DNA of 64,000 bases from Terrimonas ferruginea DSM 30193. Its GTDB lineage: Bacteria; Bacteroidota; Bacteroidia; Chitinophagales; Chitinophagaceae. A program made the translations under genes and the position numbers. Location: positions 235,973 to 299,972 of the forward strand of contig NZ_AUDS01000010.1 of the NCBI RefSeq assembly GCF_000425585.1. Direction: 5' to 3'. Positions 34,952 to 46,621 of the stretch are shown here, one piece after another (positions within the stretch are counted from its first letter, which is position 1; each line of letters opens with the position of its first letter). Under the pieces are notes generated by a model. That model was given only the letters and a program-made list of their open reading frames with translations. It ran no database searches and was not told the origin of the DNA.

Positions 34952-36118
34952 ATGGCAGAAAAGAAGGCAAAGAAAAAAAGTTTCCTGCAGGCACAACGTG
35001 GCCGGGTTCTCTGGGCACACCGCTGGCTGGGCCTGATCTCCGGCCTGGTCGTTTTTATAGTATCGATCACCGGATGTATTTATGTTTTTGAAGAAGAACT
35101 GCGGGATATTTTTCAAAAAAAATACTACCACGTTTCTACCGACGGGCATACCGCACGTCAGCCACTGGAAAATGTATCCGCCGCATTATACAAAGCCTTC
35201 CCGGATGCTTCAGTAAGACAAATCCGCTTTGATGAAGCGGCCGGCGCTACCATTCAATATTTTACCAAAGACAGCAAGGTTATTTCCATGAATCCTTACA
35301 CGCTCGAAGTGGCCGGGGTGAGGAGTACAAAAACGGATTTTTTTTACTGGATACTCGATGTGCATCGTCATCTCGCGTGGGGCGATACCGGCAGCGAGAT
35401 CATCAAATGGAACGTACTGATATTTTTTATCCTTTGCGTGAGTGGTCTGATCATCTGGTGGCCCAAACAGCGGAGATTTTTCAAACAGGCCGCTCGTATA
35501 AAATTTCAACGGAAGAATTTAAAACGCCTCAATTGGGACCTGCATTCCGTACTCGGATTTTATGCATTGGCCGTCTTGTTGTTGATATCACTTACCGGTA
35601 TGTTCTGGATGTTTGATTGGGTGAAAGATGGCGTAAGGCTGGCTACGGCAACACCAGCGGTGAAAGAAGCAAAGATCCAGTCGCAACCATTGGACGGAAA
35701 AATCTACACCATCGAACAGGCATACAGCCAGGCGATTGCAAACTATCCCAGGCCGGAAAAAGTGGTACTCATTAACGCCGCAGACGAGCCCAAAGCGGCT
35801 ATCCGCGTGTTGTTCCGTTATCCTTATACTGTAGTGCGCAAGCAAAGCACATTTTTCTATGACAAATACAGCGGTCAACTGCTGAAGGCGGCGCCTTATA
35901 GCGCTGATACGCCTTATGATAAAGTAGCGAAGGCCAATTACCAGTTGCATACCGGCAACATCCCATCGCTCGGTATCGGCAGTAAGATCATTTATTTCCT
36001 GGCCAGTCTTTTCGCGGCATCGCTGCCCGTTACCGGCGTCATCATCTGGTGGGGACGCGGTAAAAAAGGGAATAAGAAGAAAGTCAGCCGGCCGGTACAG
36101 GTGGCCACTGCCGCCTGA
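34952..36118 (+). CDS. PepSY-associated membrane protein
   Basis: A 388-residue inner-membrane protein with four hydrophobic helices: one near 25-45 (LGLISGLVVFIVSITGCIYVF), one near 150-175, one near 205-225 and one near the C-terminus. PepSY-type domains lie between them. Conserved histidines occur near the helices (HRWLG, VHRHLAWG, HSVLG), as in the FecR/PiuB-like flavo- or ferric-reductase group. A role in reducing imported ferric siderophore is the usual inference. The ATG at 34952 is preferred because an earlier ATG (34931) lies within the promoter box. Confidence 0.85.
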   Translation: MAEKKAKKKSFLQAQRGRVLWAHRWLGLISGLVVFIVSITGCIYVFEEELRDIFQKKYYHVSTDGHTARQPLENVSAALYKAFPDASVRQIRFDEAAGATIQYFTKDSKVISMNPYTLEVAGVRSTKTDFFYWILDVHRHLAWGDTGSEIIKWNVLIFFILCVSGLIIWWPKQRRFFKQAARIKFQRKNLKRLNWDLHSVLGFYALAVLLLISLTGMFWMFDWVKDGVRLATATPAVKEAKIQSQPLDGKIYTIEQAYSQAIANYPRPEKVVLINAADEPKAAIRVLFRYPYTVVRKQSTFFYDKYSGQLLKAAPYSADTPYDKVAKANYQLHTGNIPSLGIGSKIIYFLASLFAASLPVTGVIIWWGRGKKGNKKKVSRPVQVATAA

Positions 36119-36122
36119 GGTG

Positions 36123-36188
36123 TTTCCGGTTTGCGTAAACCATTTTCCCGATAGCGCGTGGAGCCGTTTCAGCCCACCGGTAATTTTG
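36123..36188 (+). promoter_or_regulatory. Iron-promoter direct repeat and -7 box, siderophore receptor
   Basis: TTTCCGGTTTGCG (36123-36135) and TTTCCCGATAGCG (36144-36156) are direct repeats 21 bp apart; the second starts 37 bp before the exact -7 box TAATTTTG (36181-36188). This leaves a 5' leader of roughly 120 nt before the ATG. Confidence 0.7.
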
Positions 36189-36314
36189 CAACCGGTTCTT
36201 ACAAGTTTAAAAAAAACATGGGTGGTCCCGGAGTTTTCTTTTGTTGGCAGATTAAGCAGTTAGTATGATGCAAAAGTTTTCCGGGGCGCACCCGCCTATA
36301 ACAATCTCCATCAG

Positions 36315-38792
36315 ATGAGTCCCGTACATACATTCCGAAAACTTTCTTTTGCATTTTCCGTGCTACTCGTATTTTCTTTTTTAAGTCAACCTGCATTTTC
36401 GCAAACCAGTTTCGGTTCCCTGAAAGGCACTGTTTTAACCTCGGATGGTGAACTGGCAGCCGGCGTTACCGTCCGTTTGCGTGGTACGTCGCGGACTATC
36501 ATCACCGATGATGCAGGACAATTTGTTTTTCCACGCATGAATGCCGGCAACCACGAACTGGAAATTTCGTTCGTTGGTTACGAAACACTTCACCAGCAGT
36601 TGAGCATCGAAGCTGGTAAGGAAACAACCGTTTCCCTTTCACTGCGCTTGTCAGGCGAACAGTTACAGGAAGTAATTGTGAAGGGCCAGACCGGCCGCAT
36701 CAATCCGGTACGCAGCGACCAGGTAGCACGCATACCGCTTAAAAATTTAGAAAACCCGCAGGTGTATACCACCATATCGCGCCAGTTGATCACCGAGCAA
36801 CAATTGTTCACGGCCGACGATGCCATGCGTAATGCCACAGGTGTACAGAAAATGTGGGAAGGTACCGGCCGCAGTGGCGACGGCGGAAGTTATTACAGCA
36901 GCCGCGGTTTTATCATGCAGGCCAAACTCCGCAATGGCCTGGCAGGAGTGGTCAGCAGCACCATCGACGCGGCCAACCTCGAACGCATTGAAGTGATTAA
37001 AGGTCCGTCTGCCACGCTTTTTGGCAGCACCCTCACTTCTTACGGCGGTCTTATTAACCGCGTAACTAAAAAACCTTATGATCGTCTTGGCGGCGAAGTA
37101 AATTATTCATTGGGCCAATATGATTTCAACCGTTTCAGCGCCGATGTTAACACGCCGATTGATCAAAAGAAACAATGGTTGTTCCGCATGAACGGTGCGT
37201 TGTCGACAGAAAATAGTTTCCAGGATCAGGGTTATGCAAAAGCCGGCGCGATTGCTCCATCGCTGCAATACAAACCCAATGATAAACTCACGGTGAATCT
37301 GGATGCGGAATTGTATTATGGCAAAAGCATCGGTAAACAAATCTATTTCTTTTATTTCCCTGCAGCCGCATTGGGCGCAACCCGTGCCGATCAGTTGCCT
37401 GTTGATTATAAAAAGTCATACATGGGCGAAGGTTTGACGCAGCATACGCGCAGTGCTAACTACTATGCGCAGGTGAATTATAAAATCTCGAAAAGCTTTA
37501 CGTCTTCCACCAACTTCACGCTGAGCAACAGCTACTCCAATGGTTTCGGACCTTATTTTTATTTTGTGCCGGATGATGTGGCAACGGGTGATCCCGCACA
37601 AGCCGGTAAATCGAATTACATCACGAGAGCGGATCAGTCGACGCGCGACAGCCGCAGCCGATTGTTCGGCGTGCAGCAAAATTTCAATGGCGATTTTATG
37701 ATCGGCAACATGCGTAACCGTATCGTGGCCGGCCTGGATTACCTGCGCCTCAATTCAAAACAGGAGTTCTTCGGAAGCGTGTTTGATGTAGTGCCGGTCA
37801 ACGACAAAGACTATGACTACAGTGCTTTCAACGGTGATGCGTTGAACAACCTGTATGCAAATAATGCTCCTGATTTCGTTTATCCTATCCGTTACGTCAG
37901 CAATACCTACAGTGCTTATGCACTCGATGTGCTGAGCCTGACGAAGAACCTGCAGGTACTCGCGGGATTACGATTGGATTATTTTGACAACAAAGGTGGT
38001 TCCGAAGGTGGCGCAGTGCCCGCTTATAACCAGGCTGCGCTTTCACCTAAATTTGGCATCGTATATCAGCCGCTGGCAGATCGTGTATCCATCTTTGCCA
38101 ACTATCAGAATAGTTTCAACAACAAAGGTGCTTACACCGCTTACGATCCCCAGGATGCCGACAGCCTTGTACAGTTGATGGCAAAGCCCGAGCAGGCTAA
38201 CCAGACAGAAGCCGGGGTGAAACTCGATATGTTGGGCGGAAGATTGTCTGCTACTGTTTCCTATTATTATATTGTAGTGAAAAACATGTTACGTACCAAT
38301 CCCGATCCGGAAGCGGCTTCACGTTTTGCGCAAATACAAAATGGCGAACAACGCAGCAAAGGGCTGGAAGTGGAAATAACCGGCAACCCGGTTCGCGGGT
38401 TGACGATCGTAACAGGGTTCAGCTATAATGATTCCAAAATGCAGAAAGCCGATGCGGATGTAAACGGCCGTCGTCCAACCACTGCATCGTCGCCGGTGAA
38501 TGCGAATATCTGGGCGGGATACCGTTTCCCGGACGGATCGCTGAAAGGACTGGGATTTGGTGTGGGTGCCAACTATGCCAGTGATAACAAAGTGATGAAC
38601 AGTCAAAGCATGGGCGTATTCATTCTGCCATCGTACACCGTGTTGAATGCATCGGCTTATTATCAATGGGAAAAATTCCGTCTCGGTGTAAGAGCGGATA
38701 ATTTTACCAACCAAAAATACTGGATCGGGTATACGACGATGAATCCGCAGAAGTTGCGCCAGGTGGTAGGCACTTTGTCGTACCGGTTCTGA
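36315..38792 (+). CDS. TonB-dependent siderophore receptor
   Basis: An 825-residue outer-membrane receptor. A signal peptide (about 1-30), a CarboxypepD_reg-like domain (about 35-120), a plug and a barrel are in order. The plug has the siderophore-receptor pattern: DDAMRNATGVQKMWEGTGR, SSRGFIMQAKLRNG and LERIEVIKGPSATLFG. The C-terminus ends in an aromatic residue (LSYRF). It is followed after 84 nt by a PepSY reductase-like gene, a common ferric-siderophore pairing. The cognate siderophore cannot be told; no siderophore synthesis gene is in the window. Confidence 0.93.
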   Translation: MSPVHTFRKLSFAFSVLLVFSFLSQPAFSQTSFGSLKGTVLTSDGELAAGVTVRLRGTSRTIITDDAGQFVFPRMNAGNHELEISFVGYETLHQQLSIEAGKETTVSLSLRLSGEQLQEVIVKGQTGRINPVRSDQVARIPLKNLENPQVYTTISRQLITEQQLFTADDAMRNATGVQKMWEGTGRSGDGGSYYSSRGFIMQAKLRNGLAGVVSSTIDAANLERIEVIKGPSATLFGSTLTSYGGLINRVTKKPYDRLGGEVNYSLGQYDFNRFSADVNTPIDQKKQWLFRMNGALSTENSFQDQGYAKAGAIAPSLQYKPNDKLTVNLDAELYYGKSIGKQIYFFYFPAAALGATRADQLPVDYKKSYMGEGLTQHTRSANYYAQVNYKISKSFTSSTNFTLSNSYSNGFGPYFYFVPDDVATGDPAQAGKSNYITRADQSTRDSRSRLFGVQQNFNGDFMIGNMRNRIVAGLDYLRLNSKQEFFGSVFDVVPVNDKDYDYSAFNGDALNNLYANNAPDFVYPIRYVSNTYSAYALDVLSLTKNLQVLAGLRLDYFDNKGGSEGGAVPAYNQAALSPKFGIVYQPLADRVSIFANYQNSFNNKGAYTAYDPQDADSLVQLMAKPEQANQTEAGVKLDMLGGRLSATVSYYYIVVKNMLRTNPDPEAASRFAQIQNGEQRSKGLEVEITGNPVRGLTIVTGFSYNDSKMQKADADVNGRRPTTASSPVNANIWAGYRFPDGSLKGLGFGVGANYASDNKVMNSQSMGVFILPSYTVLNASAYYQWEKFRLGVRADNFTNQKYWIGYTTMNPQKLRQVVGTLSYRF

Positions 38793-38876
38793 AAATGAAA
38801 AAATAAAGAACAACAGTTGCTCCCGCGAAAGCCGCGGGGGCAATTTAATTATACAGCATTATACGAATCCGCATTT

Positions 38877-40019
38877 ATGTCGTTCAAAAAAATAATCGGT
38901 CAGGTACACTTATGGCTGGGATTGAGCTCGGGGCTTATCGTGGTATTCCTGGGTATTACGGGCTGCATATTGGCGTTCGAACATGAGATAAAATATTTCA
39001 CGGATAAAACACAGTTCACCCAAGAAGAGGCGAAGCCTTTATTGCCTCCGTCGCAACTGCGCGCTATTGCCACCAAAGCCTTGCATGCTGATCCGCGTTC
39101 AATTGAATACCGTGGCGCCGGCAAATCCGTATTTGCTTATTATTATGATGAAAAAGATTACCGCGTTGCTGTATTGAACCCCTATTCCGGGGAGATATTG
39201 AAAGTGCGGAACATGAACACGGAGTTTTTCCGCGTGGTGATGATCGGTCATTATTATCTGTGGCTGCCGCCGCATATCGGGCAGCCGATCGTGGCATCTG
39301 CCACGTTGATCTTTTTGGTGATGCTGATCACCGGCGTCATTCTCTGGTGGCCGCGCAACAAAGCGGCGCGCAAACAACGGTTCACGATAAAACTAAATGT
39401 GCGCTGGCGTCGACGCAACTACGACCTGCACAATGTATTGGGCTTTTATATGTCGTGGGTAGCGGTGTTCCTGGCCATTTCCGGACTGGTGATGGGCTTT
39501 CAATGGTTTGCCCGCACGGTTTACTTTGTGAGCTCGGCCGGTAAAACGATGCCTGCACATGAGCATCCGGTATCGGATACTACACTGGCGGCAACTGCCG
39601 GAGCAAAGGGTGAAGACATTATCTGGCAACAGTTGCGTGCGATAGCGAAACCGGATGAATCGGTAGCTGTTTATTTACCGGCCACTTCATCCGACGCGCT
39701 GGAAGGCGCTGTCAATCACCGGCCGGGCACCTATTACAATACCGACTATTATCACTATGATCAATATTCATTGAAAGAACTGCCGGCAACGGGCATCTAT
39801 GCGGGTAAGTTTAAAGATGCGGCGGTAGCGGATAAAATTGCGCGCATGAATTATGACATTCATGTAGGCGCAGTATTGGGATTGCCGGGGAAAATATTGA
39901 TGTTTGCGGCGAGCCTTATTGCCGCTTCGTTGCCCATCACCGGCTTTTATATCTGGTGGGGACGGAGAAAAAAGAAACGTATGCCCGCCAAAGCAACCCC
40001 GCCTTCTATGCCTCTTTAG
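38877..40019 (+). CDS. PepSY-associated membrane protein (second copy)
   Basis: A 380-residue paralogue of the protein at 34952, with the same order of helices, PepSY regions and histidine motifs (HLWLGLSSG near the start, [20 protein letters not shown]). It probably forms a unit with the preceding receptor. The TTG at 38817 that opens the frame is unlikely; the ATG at 38877 begins the conserved start. Its stop overlaps the convergent hemL stop by 14 bp. Confidence 0.87.
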   Translation: MSFKKIIGQVHLWLGLSSGLIVVFLGITGCILAFEHEIKYFTDKTQFTQEEAKPLLPPSQLRAIATKALHADPRSIEYRGAGKSVFAYYYDEKDYRVAVLNPYSGEILKVRNMNTEFFRVVMIGHYYLWLPPHIGQPIVASATLIFLVMLITGVILWWPRNKAARKQRFTIKLNVRWRRRNYDLHNVLGFYMSWVAVFLAISGLVMGFQWFARTVYFVSSAGKTMPAHEHPVSDTTLAATAGAKGEDIIWQQLRAIAKPDESVAVYLPATSSDALEGAVNHRPGTYYNTDYYHYDQYSLKELPATGIYAGKFKDAAVADKIARMNYDIHVGAVLGLPGKILMFAASLIAASLPITGFYIWWGRRKKKRMPAKATPPSMPL

Positions 40020-41295
40020 CCAGGAACTCTTCGGTTGCCTTAATGGTGTGATCAAGATCAGCCTGTTCTAATGCGTTGCTGATAAACCATGTTTCGTAAG
40101 CAGAAGGTGGCAGGTAAATACCGGCATTCAGCATATGATGGAAATACCGGTTGAAGCGTTCGTTGTTGGCCGTCGCGGCATCTGCAAAATTATTGACGGG
40201 CTTATCACTGAAGTGCACGCTGATCATGCTGCCGGTACGGTTGATGATATAAGGAATACCTGAGCGTTGCAATACTTCATCGAGGCCTTTGTGCAGGTAG
40301 GCCGTTTTGTCTTCGAGTTGCTGATAGATCTGCGGATTGTCTTTGAGTGTTTTCAATAGCGTATAGCCGGCGATCATAGCCAATGGGTTGCCGCTGAGCG
40401 TGCCTGCCTGGTAAACGCTGCCAAGTGGGGCGATGTGTTCCATGATTTCGCGTTTGCCGCCGAATGCGCCAACAGGCATTCCTGCGCCAATCACTTTTCC
40501 ATAAGTCACCAGGTCAGCTTTGACTCCCAGGCGTTCCTGTGCGCCACCGGCTGCGAGGCGGAAGCCTGTCATTACTTCATCAAAAATGAGTACGATATTT
40601 TCTTCGTCGCATATTTTACGCAGTCCTTCGGCAAAGCCGGGAGCCGGAGGAATACAGCCCATGTTACCGGCAACAGGTTCCAATATGATGGCGGCGATTT
40701 CGCCTTTGTTTTGCTGAACGAGTTGGTTCACCGCGTCCAGATCGTTGTAGGCGCAGGTAAGTGTGTCTGCGGCAACGCCGGCGGTTACGCCTGGCACGGT
40801 TTGTATATTGAAGGTAGCGAGTCCGCTGCCTGCTTTTACGAGAAAGCAATCAGCATGTCCATGGTAGCAGCCTTCGAATTTGATGAATTTATTTTTTCCC
40901 GTATAACCTCTTGCGAGTCTTATGGCGCTCATGCAGGCTTCGGTGCCGCTGCTCACCATGCGGATAAGATCGACATTGGGTACCATGCTTAGAATGAGCT
41001 CGGCCATTTCTGTTTCCAGGGCCGTGGGCGCGCCATAGGAGGTAGAAAAAGCGGCGCGCTGGCAGATAGCTTCCACTACTGGTTGGTAAGCATGTCCGAG
41101 GATCATTGGTCCCCAGGAGTTGATGTAGTCGATGTAGCGGTTGCCGTCTTCATCATACAGGTAAGCGCCTTCGGCGCGTTTGATAAATATGGGCGTGCCA
41201 CCCACGCTTTTAAAGGCCCGTACGGGGGAGTTGACACCGCCGGGGATGCTTTGTTGAGCGCGAAGAAACAGGGTGTTGCTGGTTGGGGTGTTCAT
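40006..41295 (-). CDS. hemL: Glutamate-1-semialdehyde 2,1-aminomutase
   Basis: A 429-residue PLP enzyme that makes 5-aminolevulinate in the C5 pathway. It has [11 protein letters not shown] at the N-terminus, [14 protein letters not shown], the [10 protein letters not shown] segment and the PLP lysine in [20 protein letters not shown] chose the ATG at 41295 (MNTPTSN); the longer frame to 41340 would translate the CGTCAATCGTGAATCG word repeat. It is the last hem gene on this strand, separated from hemB by an inserted four-helix-bundle gene. Confidence 0.96.
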   Translation of the reverse strand: MNTPTSNTLFLRAQQSIPGGVNSPVRAFKSVGGTPIFIKRAEGAYLYDEDGNRYIDYINSWGPMILGHAYQPVVEAICQRAAFSTSYGAPTALETEMAELILSMVPNVDLIRMVSSGTEACMSAIRLARGYTGKNKFIKFEGCYHGHADCFLVKAGSGLATFNIQTVPGVTAGVAADTLTCAYNDLDAVNQLVQQNKGEIAAIILEPVAGNMGCIPPAPGFAEGLRKICDEENIVLIFDEVMTGFRLAAGGAQERLGVKADLVTYGKVIGAGMPVGAFGGKREIMEHIAPLGSVYQAGTLSGNPLAMIAGYTLLKTLKDNPQIYQQLEDKTAYLHKGLDEVLQRSGIPYIINRTGSMISVHFSDKPVNNFADAATANNERFNRYFHHMLNAGIYLPPSAYETWFISNALEQADLDHTIKATEEFLAKEA

Positions 41296-41312
41296 GCTTC
41301 TGGCTTTTAGGT

Positions 41313-41342
41313 TCGTCAATCGTGAATCGTTAATCGTCAATG
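41313..41342. repeat. Left arm of inverted repeat around the S23-type gene
   Basis: CGTCAATCGTGAATCGTTAA-type words. Their reverse complement recurs at 41788-41817, framing the four-helix-bundle gene. Confidence 0.7.
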
Positions 41343-41705
41343 GTTGTTTTCCTGTGATTTGATCAGTTTACTAAGCATCGAAAAACATTTGACAATAAGT
41401 GTCCCAATTGATTCAAGATCGGGGTCGTTAATTAAATTAAGATCTTTTGCAATGTCTAGTGCTGCGTCAACCTCTATGAGTGATCCGCGGGCAACTTCGT
41501 AAAATCTTTTTCTTTCTGCAGAAGATTTTCTGGAAGCGCTTTCTGCAATATTTAAGTGAACTGAAAGTGCTGCTCGTCTTATCTGTGATGACAAAATAAA
41601 CTTTTCTTCGGGCGGCAGTTTTTTTGCTAACGAATAACACGCGGTTACAAACTGACGCGAGTAACGATGGATATCTAACTCCTGATGGTTGAGAACAAGA
41701 AACAT
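41337..41705 (-). CDS. Four-helix-bundle protein (23S rRNA intervening-sequence family)
   Basis: A 122-residue protein of the S23 four-helix-bundle family ([20 protein letters not shown] is the hallmark, followed by the [17 protein letters not shown] helix). The family was named from ORFs inside rRNA intervening sequences but is common as stand-alone genes in Bacteroidota; its function is unknown. Here it interrupts the hem operon between hemB and hemL and is framed by inverted CGTGAATCGTCAATCG words, unlike its neighbours. A near-consensus -7 box (TTATTTTG, complement of 41715-41722) lies just upstream. Confidence 0.9.
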   Translation of the reverse strand: MFLVLNHQELDIHRYSRQFVTACYSLAKKLPPEEKFILSSQIRRAALSVHLNIAESASRKSSAERKRFYEVARGSLIEVDAALDIAKDLNLINDPDLESIGTLIVKCFSMLSKLIKSQENNH

Positions 41706-41787
41706 TTTTTTAGTCTCAAAATAATTTGCTTCTTATTCCAGGCAATGAGGGAATCACCAGCGCCAATAGTTATTTTTCGTCCTAACC

Positions 41788-42824
<1,037 letters not shown>

Positions 42825-43730
42825 CTATACCCAGTCTTTCGGTGACTGGCATACGGCGAGCAGCCTTGCTTCTTCGCTTCCTGGTTGCGGCTGATAGTTA
42901 TAATCGAAGCGAACAGTAGGAGGCAGGCTCATTAAAATACTTTCGGTGCGACCGTTGGTTTTTAAGCCGAAGATGGTACCGCGGTCGTGGATGAGGTTGA
43001 ATTCAACATAGCGTCCACGACGTATCTCCTGCCAGTATTTGTGTTGAGGTTGCCATGTCATTGACTTGCGTTTCTCCGTGATGGGTATATACGCTTCGAT
43101 AAACGAATTGCCATTTGCCTGCTGAAAAGCGAACAGGTCTTCGAGAGTGCGGTTTTCAGCAGGACGCAGGTAATCATAAAACACCCCGCCGATGCCTCTC
43201 GTTTCCACACCGCGATGTGCGTTGTTGAAATATTCGTCGCATTGTTTTTTATAAAGCGGATACCATTCTTCTCCGAATGGATCCATGGCGTTCTTCAATG
43301 TCTGGTGAAAATGTTTCGCGTCTTCATCGAAAAGATAATACGGGGTGAGGTCGGCGCCGCCACCAAACCACCGGTCAATGATGTCGCCGGCTTCGTTGTA
43401 TAATTCAAAGTAGCGCCAGTTGGCGTGTGTAGTAGGGACAAATGGATTTTCCGGATGAATAACGAGGCTGAGTCCACAGGCAAACCAGCTATGTCCGTCG
43501 ATTTTCAATTGCTGCCGCATGGTTGCGGTAACCGGACCAAAAACAACTGACGTGTTCACACCGCCTTTTTCAAACAAAGCACCGTTGGCGATCACACGGG
43601 TACGGCCGCCGCCACCTGCTTCGCGTGTCCAGTTATCTTCCTGGAATTTGGCGAGGCCATCTGCCTGCTCGATTACCGCGCAGATGCGGTCCTGCAGGTC
43701 ATGAATAAAGTTGATCCATTGTTCGCGCAT
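42825..43730 (-). CDS. hemF: Oxygen-dependent coproporphyrinogen III oxidase
   Basis: A 301-residue enzyme that decarboxylates two propionates of coproporphyrinogen III using O2. The conserved strings NWTREAGGGGRTRV, GHSWFACGLSLVIHP, WRYFELY, WFGGGADLTPYYLF and the C-terminal RYVEFNLIHDRGT are intact. An aerobic HemF implies growth with oxygen. I chose the ATG at 43730; the TTG extension to 43754 would translate AATTCAAAAGTC word repeat. It is separated from hemE by 186 nt of repeats. Confidence 0.96.
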   Translation of the reverse strand: MREQWINFIHDLQDRICAVIEQADGLAKFQEDNWTREAGGGGRTRVIANGALFEKGGVNTSVVFGPVTATMRQQLKIDGHSWFACGLSLVIHPENPFVPTTHANWRYFELYNEAGDIIDRWFGGGADLTPYYLFDEDAKHFHQTLKNAMDPFGEEWYPLYKKQCDEYFNNAHRGVETRGIGGVFYDYLRPAENRTLEDLFAFQQANGNSFIEAYIPITEKRKSMTWQPQHKYWQEIRRGRYVEFNLIHDRGTIFGLKTNGRTESILMSLPPTVRFDYNYQPQPGSEEARLLAVCQSPKDWV

Positions 43731-43916
43731 AGTAAGTAAAAATTCAAAATTCAAAAGTCAAAAAGGAATGAATCGTCAATGGTGAATCGTGAATCGTCAA
43801 TAAGGCTGCTTCATCAAAAACTTATAACTTAACACTTACAACTTATTACTTAAGCCTTACGCCTTAGGCCGAAGCTTCGGCCCGAAGTGTCGGGCCTTTC
43901 ACCTTATACTTATAAC
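43731..43916. repeat. Word-repeat region between hemE and hemF
   Basis: No gene. In order it holds AATTCAAAATTCAAAAGTC words, GAATCGTCAATGGTGAATCG words, AAAACTTATAACTTAACACT words, CCTTACGCCTTAGG words, the palindrome GGCCGAAGCTTCGGCC (43867-43882, identical to 1371-1386) and a GGCCCGAAG-TGT-CGGGCC hairpin overlapping it. Four word families are present in under 200 bases. Confidence 0.8.
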
Positions 43917-44948
43917 TCACCACGCAAACTCCTTCACCGTATTCACAAACGCCTTAGCATGATCCACCGGTACCTGTGGTAAAATGCCATGCCCCAGGTT
44001 AGCTATATAACGGCCGGGACCAAAGGCACGTAACATCTTACGTGTTTCGGCTTCGATCACGGGAATGGGAGCAAACAATTTTGCGGGATCAAAATTTCCC
44101 TGCAACGTTACCTTATCGCCGGCAAACTGACGCGCCATTGAAGCGCTGATACACCAGTCGATACCCAGGCCCTGCGCCCCGGTTGCGGCCATGGCTTCAA
44201 GACTGTGCCAGGCACCTTTTGCAAACACGATCACCGGTGCTTCATCTTTTACAGCCGCAACGATCTGGCTGATATAAGGCAGTGACCATACAGCAAAATC
44301 ATCCGGGCTTAACAAACCACCCCAGCTATCGAATAACTGCACTGTATCGGCACCTGCATGGATCTGCTGACGCAAATAAGCGATGGTGGTGTCGGTGATC
44401 ATCTGCAACAACTGATGTGCGGTTTCGGGCTGGGTGTAACAAAATGCCTTTGCTTCGTCGAAGGTTTTGCTGCCTTTCCCCTGCACCATGTAACAGAGCA
44501 ATGTCCAGGGGGCGCCGGCAAAACCGATCAATGGTACGCGGCCATTCAGTTCCTTTTTGATCAGGCGGATGGCATCAAACACATAACCGAGTGTTTCGTC
44601 TACATCAGGTACACGTATACGGGCAAAGTCGGCATTGCTTTTAATGGGGTCGGGTAGTACCGGACCTTTGTGTTCGATCAGTTGCACTTCGAGTCCCATA
44701 GCCTGCGGAACCACCAGGATATCGGAGAAAAGAATGGCTGCGTCCACCCCCACAATATCAACCGGCTGCAGGGTGATCTCGCAAGCCAGCTCAGGTGTCT
44801 GGCAACGTTCGAAGAAGCTGTATTTTTCACGGATCCGGATATACTCGGGCAGGTAACGTCCGGCCTGGCGCATCATCCATACAGGAGGACGGCTTGTTTG
44901 TTCTCCGCGCAAAGTTTTTAATAAAAGGTCGTTCTGTAGTGTGGACAT
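43917..44948 (-). CDS. hemE: Uroporphyrinogen decarboxylase
   Basis: A 343-residue TIM-barrel enzyme that converts uroporphyrinogen III to coproporphyrinogen III. The N-terminal signature [17 protein letters not shown] and the second signature [14 protein letters not shown] are intact, and the C-terminal GHGILPQVP segment is present. It lies 16 nt after hemD. Confidence 0.97.
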   Translation of the reverse strand: MSTLQNDLLLKTLRGEQTSRPPVWMMRQAGRYLPEYIRIREKYSFFERCQTPELACEITLQPVDIVGVDAAILFSDILVVPQAMGLEVQLIEHKGPVLPDPIKSNADFARIRVPDVDETLGYVFDAIRLIKKELNGRVPLIGFAGAPWTLLCYMVQGKGSKTFDEAKAFCYTQPETAHQLLQMITDTTIAYLRQQIHAGADTVQLFDSWGGLLSPDDFAVWSLPYISQIVAAVKDEAPVIVFAKGAWHSLEAMAATGAQGLGIDWCISASMARQFAGDKVTLQGNFDPAKLFAPIPVIEAETRKMLRAFGPGRYIANLGHGILPQVPVDHAKAFVNTVKEFAW

Positions 44949-44964
44949 ATCGGTGTTATAAAAA

Positions 44965-45669
44965 TTAGCGATTATAAAATTTCATCACTTCGCCGATCAT
45001 CTCGGCCTTGCCGGTTTTGCGGCAGGTAATGATTTCGAATTTTCCTTTTTTCTCCAGGGAAGCCGTTGTGGTAGGCCCGGTTGAAAAAATAGTTTGTGCA
45101 CTGTTGATCTTGTTGTGCCGGAAAAAACCATCGACAGCAGACGGACTGAAAAATAAAAGTCCATCGAAATCATTTTGCACGCGATGCGGTACAGTTACCG
45201 TATGATATACGTTGATCTCATTCACGAGTACGCCGTTTTTTTCCAATATTTCCGGCAGATCGTCCATGCGTGAAGTGCCGGAGAAAAAAATGATCTCATC
45301 GGGTTCCTGTTCTTCCAATATGATTTCTGCAAGAGAAGCTGCATTGTTGGCCGTGCCGGCGATCATATTTTCTCCGAAAACAGATGCCGCCAGTTCAGTA
45401 GTCTTTTCACCAACGCAATAAATCAGCCAGTCGGGCTGCTGTTCTTCTTTTGTGTCGGCAACAACCTTCACGGCATTCTGACTGGTGAATACCACGATAC
45501 TGCTCAACAGGAATGCGTTGTCAATTTCCTGTTGTATTTCCGTGGAACCGATTGCTTCTGTTTCGATAAAAGGCAATACGGTGATGTCGATGTTTTCTGC
45601 GGCTGCATCATCGACCAAAGCGCGGGGCAGACGGGCGGTTGACAATAACCGGATTTTATTTTTTTCCAT
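44965..45669 (-). CDS. hemD: Uroporphyrinogen-III synthase
   Basis: A 234-residue protein of the weakly conserved HemD family, which inverts ring D while closing hydroxymethylbilane. Two alpha/beta domains are apparent, with the typical segments [21 protein letters not shown] and [14 protein letters not shown] chose the ATG at 45669 (MEKNKIR), which overlaps the hemC 3' end by 14 bp; the frame open to 45771 would run far into hemC. Assignment rests on both fold signals and position between hemC and hemE. Confidence 0.92.
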   Translation of the reverse strand: MEKNKIRLLSTARLPRALVDDAAAENIDITVLPFIETEAIGSTEIQQEIDNAFLLSSIVVFTSQNAVKVVADTKEEQQPDWLIYCVGEKTTELAASVFGENMIAGTANNAASLAEIILEEQEPDEIIFFSGTSRMDDLPEILEKNGVLVNEINVYHTVTVPHRVQNDFDGLLFFSPSAVDGFFRHNKINSAQTIFSTGPTTTASLEKKGKFEIITCRKTGKAEMIGEVMKFYNR

Positions 45670-46615
45670 AATCGGATGCTTCCGCAATGGCGCGGCCGCC
45701 ATTGGCCAGCAGTTCTTCTGCGGCGATTGTCCCGATGGTGGAAGCGTCTTCCAGGGGGACTGTTTTTTCAATAACAGCTTTTTCTTTTCCGTCGGGCGTG
45801 AGGATACTTCCCTGGAAGAAAAGTTGCTGATCGTTTATCTGAGCCAATGCACTGATCGGCGTTGAACATCCGCCCATCAGAGTACGCAAGAAATCTTTTT
45901 CAGCCTGTGTACACAAGGCCGTATGCAGGTGATGAAAAGATTGGCAGGCTTCGTATGTAAATGCATCATTTTCTCCGCATACCACAACGATGGCGCCTTG
46001 CGCGGGAGCGGGCAGCATCCAATCGAGTTCGATTGCATTGTCCGGCAAAACACCGATACGCTGCAATCCTGCCGCTGCGAAGATCGCTCCATGCCATTGG
46101 CTTTCTGCTAATTTTTTCAAACGTGTGTTGACGTTGCCCCGGAGATTTTCCATCGTGCTCTGCGGATAACGGTGCAGCCATTGAGCACGGCGGCGGATCG
46201 AACTGGTGGCAATCACAGCAGGAAACGAAGTAAAAGCTTCGTCTTCGTTGTTCAGTTGTTCGAGAAAAGGGATTGCATCCGTGTCTTGCTTCGGTACCAA
46301 TACATCCTTATAGCTGGCACGTTCGAGCACGGCAGTTTGCACGATGCCTGCGGGCAAACGGGTAGGCACATCTTTTTGCGAATGCACGGCAAGGTCGATG
46401 CGTTTTTCGAGCAGAGCGATATCGAGGCTTCGCGTGAAGATACCCTGTACGCCCATTTCGTAAAGTGGTGTGGTGAGGTTGATATCGCCTTCGCTTTTGA
46501 TGGGGACGAGCTCGGGGGCATAACCGGCTTTTTCAAGCAGGTCTTTCACTTTATTGGCCTGCCAGAGGGCAAGCTGGCTTTCCCTTGTTCCTATACGTAA
46601 AATCTTTTCCGGCAT
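45656..46615 (-). CDS. hemC: Hydroxymethylbilane synthase
   Basis: A 319-residue porphobilinogen deaminase that assembles four porphobilinogens. The N-terminal RIGTRESQLALWQA, the VHSQKDVPT segment and the dipyrromethane-cofactor cysteine C250 (MGGCSTPI) are present. The family usually has HSxKDxP, so VHSQKDVP is normal. hemA ends 6 nt upstream and hemD overlaps its end. Confidence 0.97.
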   Translation of the reverse strand: MPEKILRIGTRESQLALWQANKVKDLLEKAGYAPELVPIKSEGDINLTTPLYEMGVQGIFTRSLDIALLEKRIDLAVHSQKDVPTRLPAGIVQTAVLERASYKDVLVPKQDTDAIPFLEQLNNEDEAFTSFPAVIATSSIRRRAQWLHRYPQSTMENLRGNVNTRLKKLAESQWHGAIFAAAGLQRIGVLPDNAIELDWMLPAPAQGAIVVVCGENDAFTYEACQSFHHLHTALCTQAEKDFLRTLMGGCSTPISALAQINDQQLFFQGSILTPDGKEKAVIEKTVPLEDASTIGTIAAEELLANGGRAIAEASDYGKK

Positions 46616-46621
46616 TTCAGC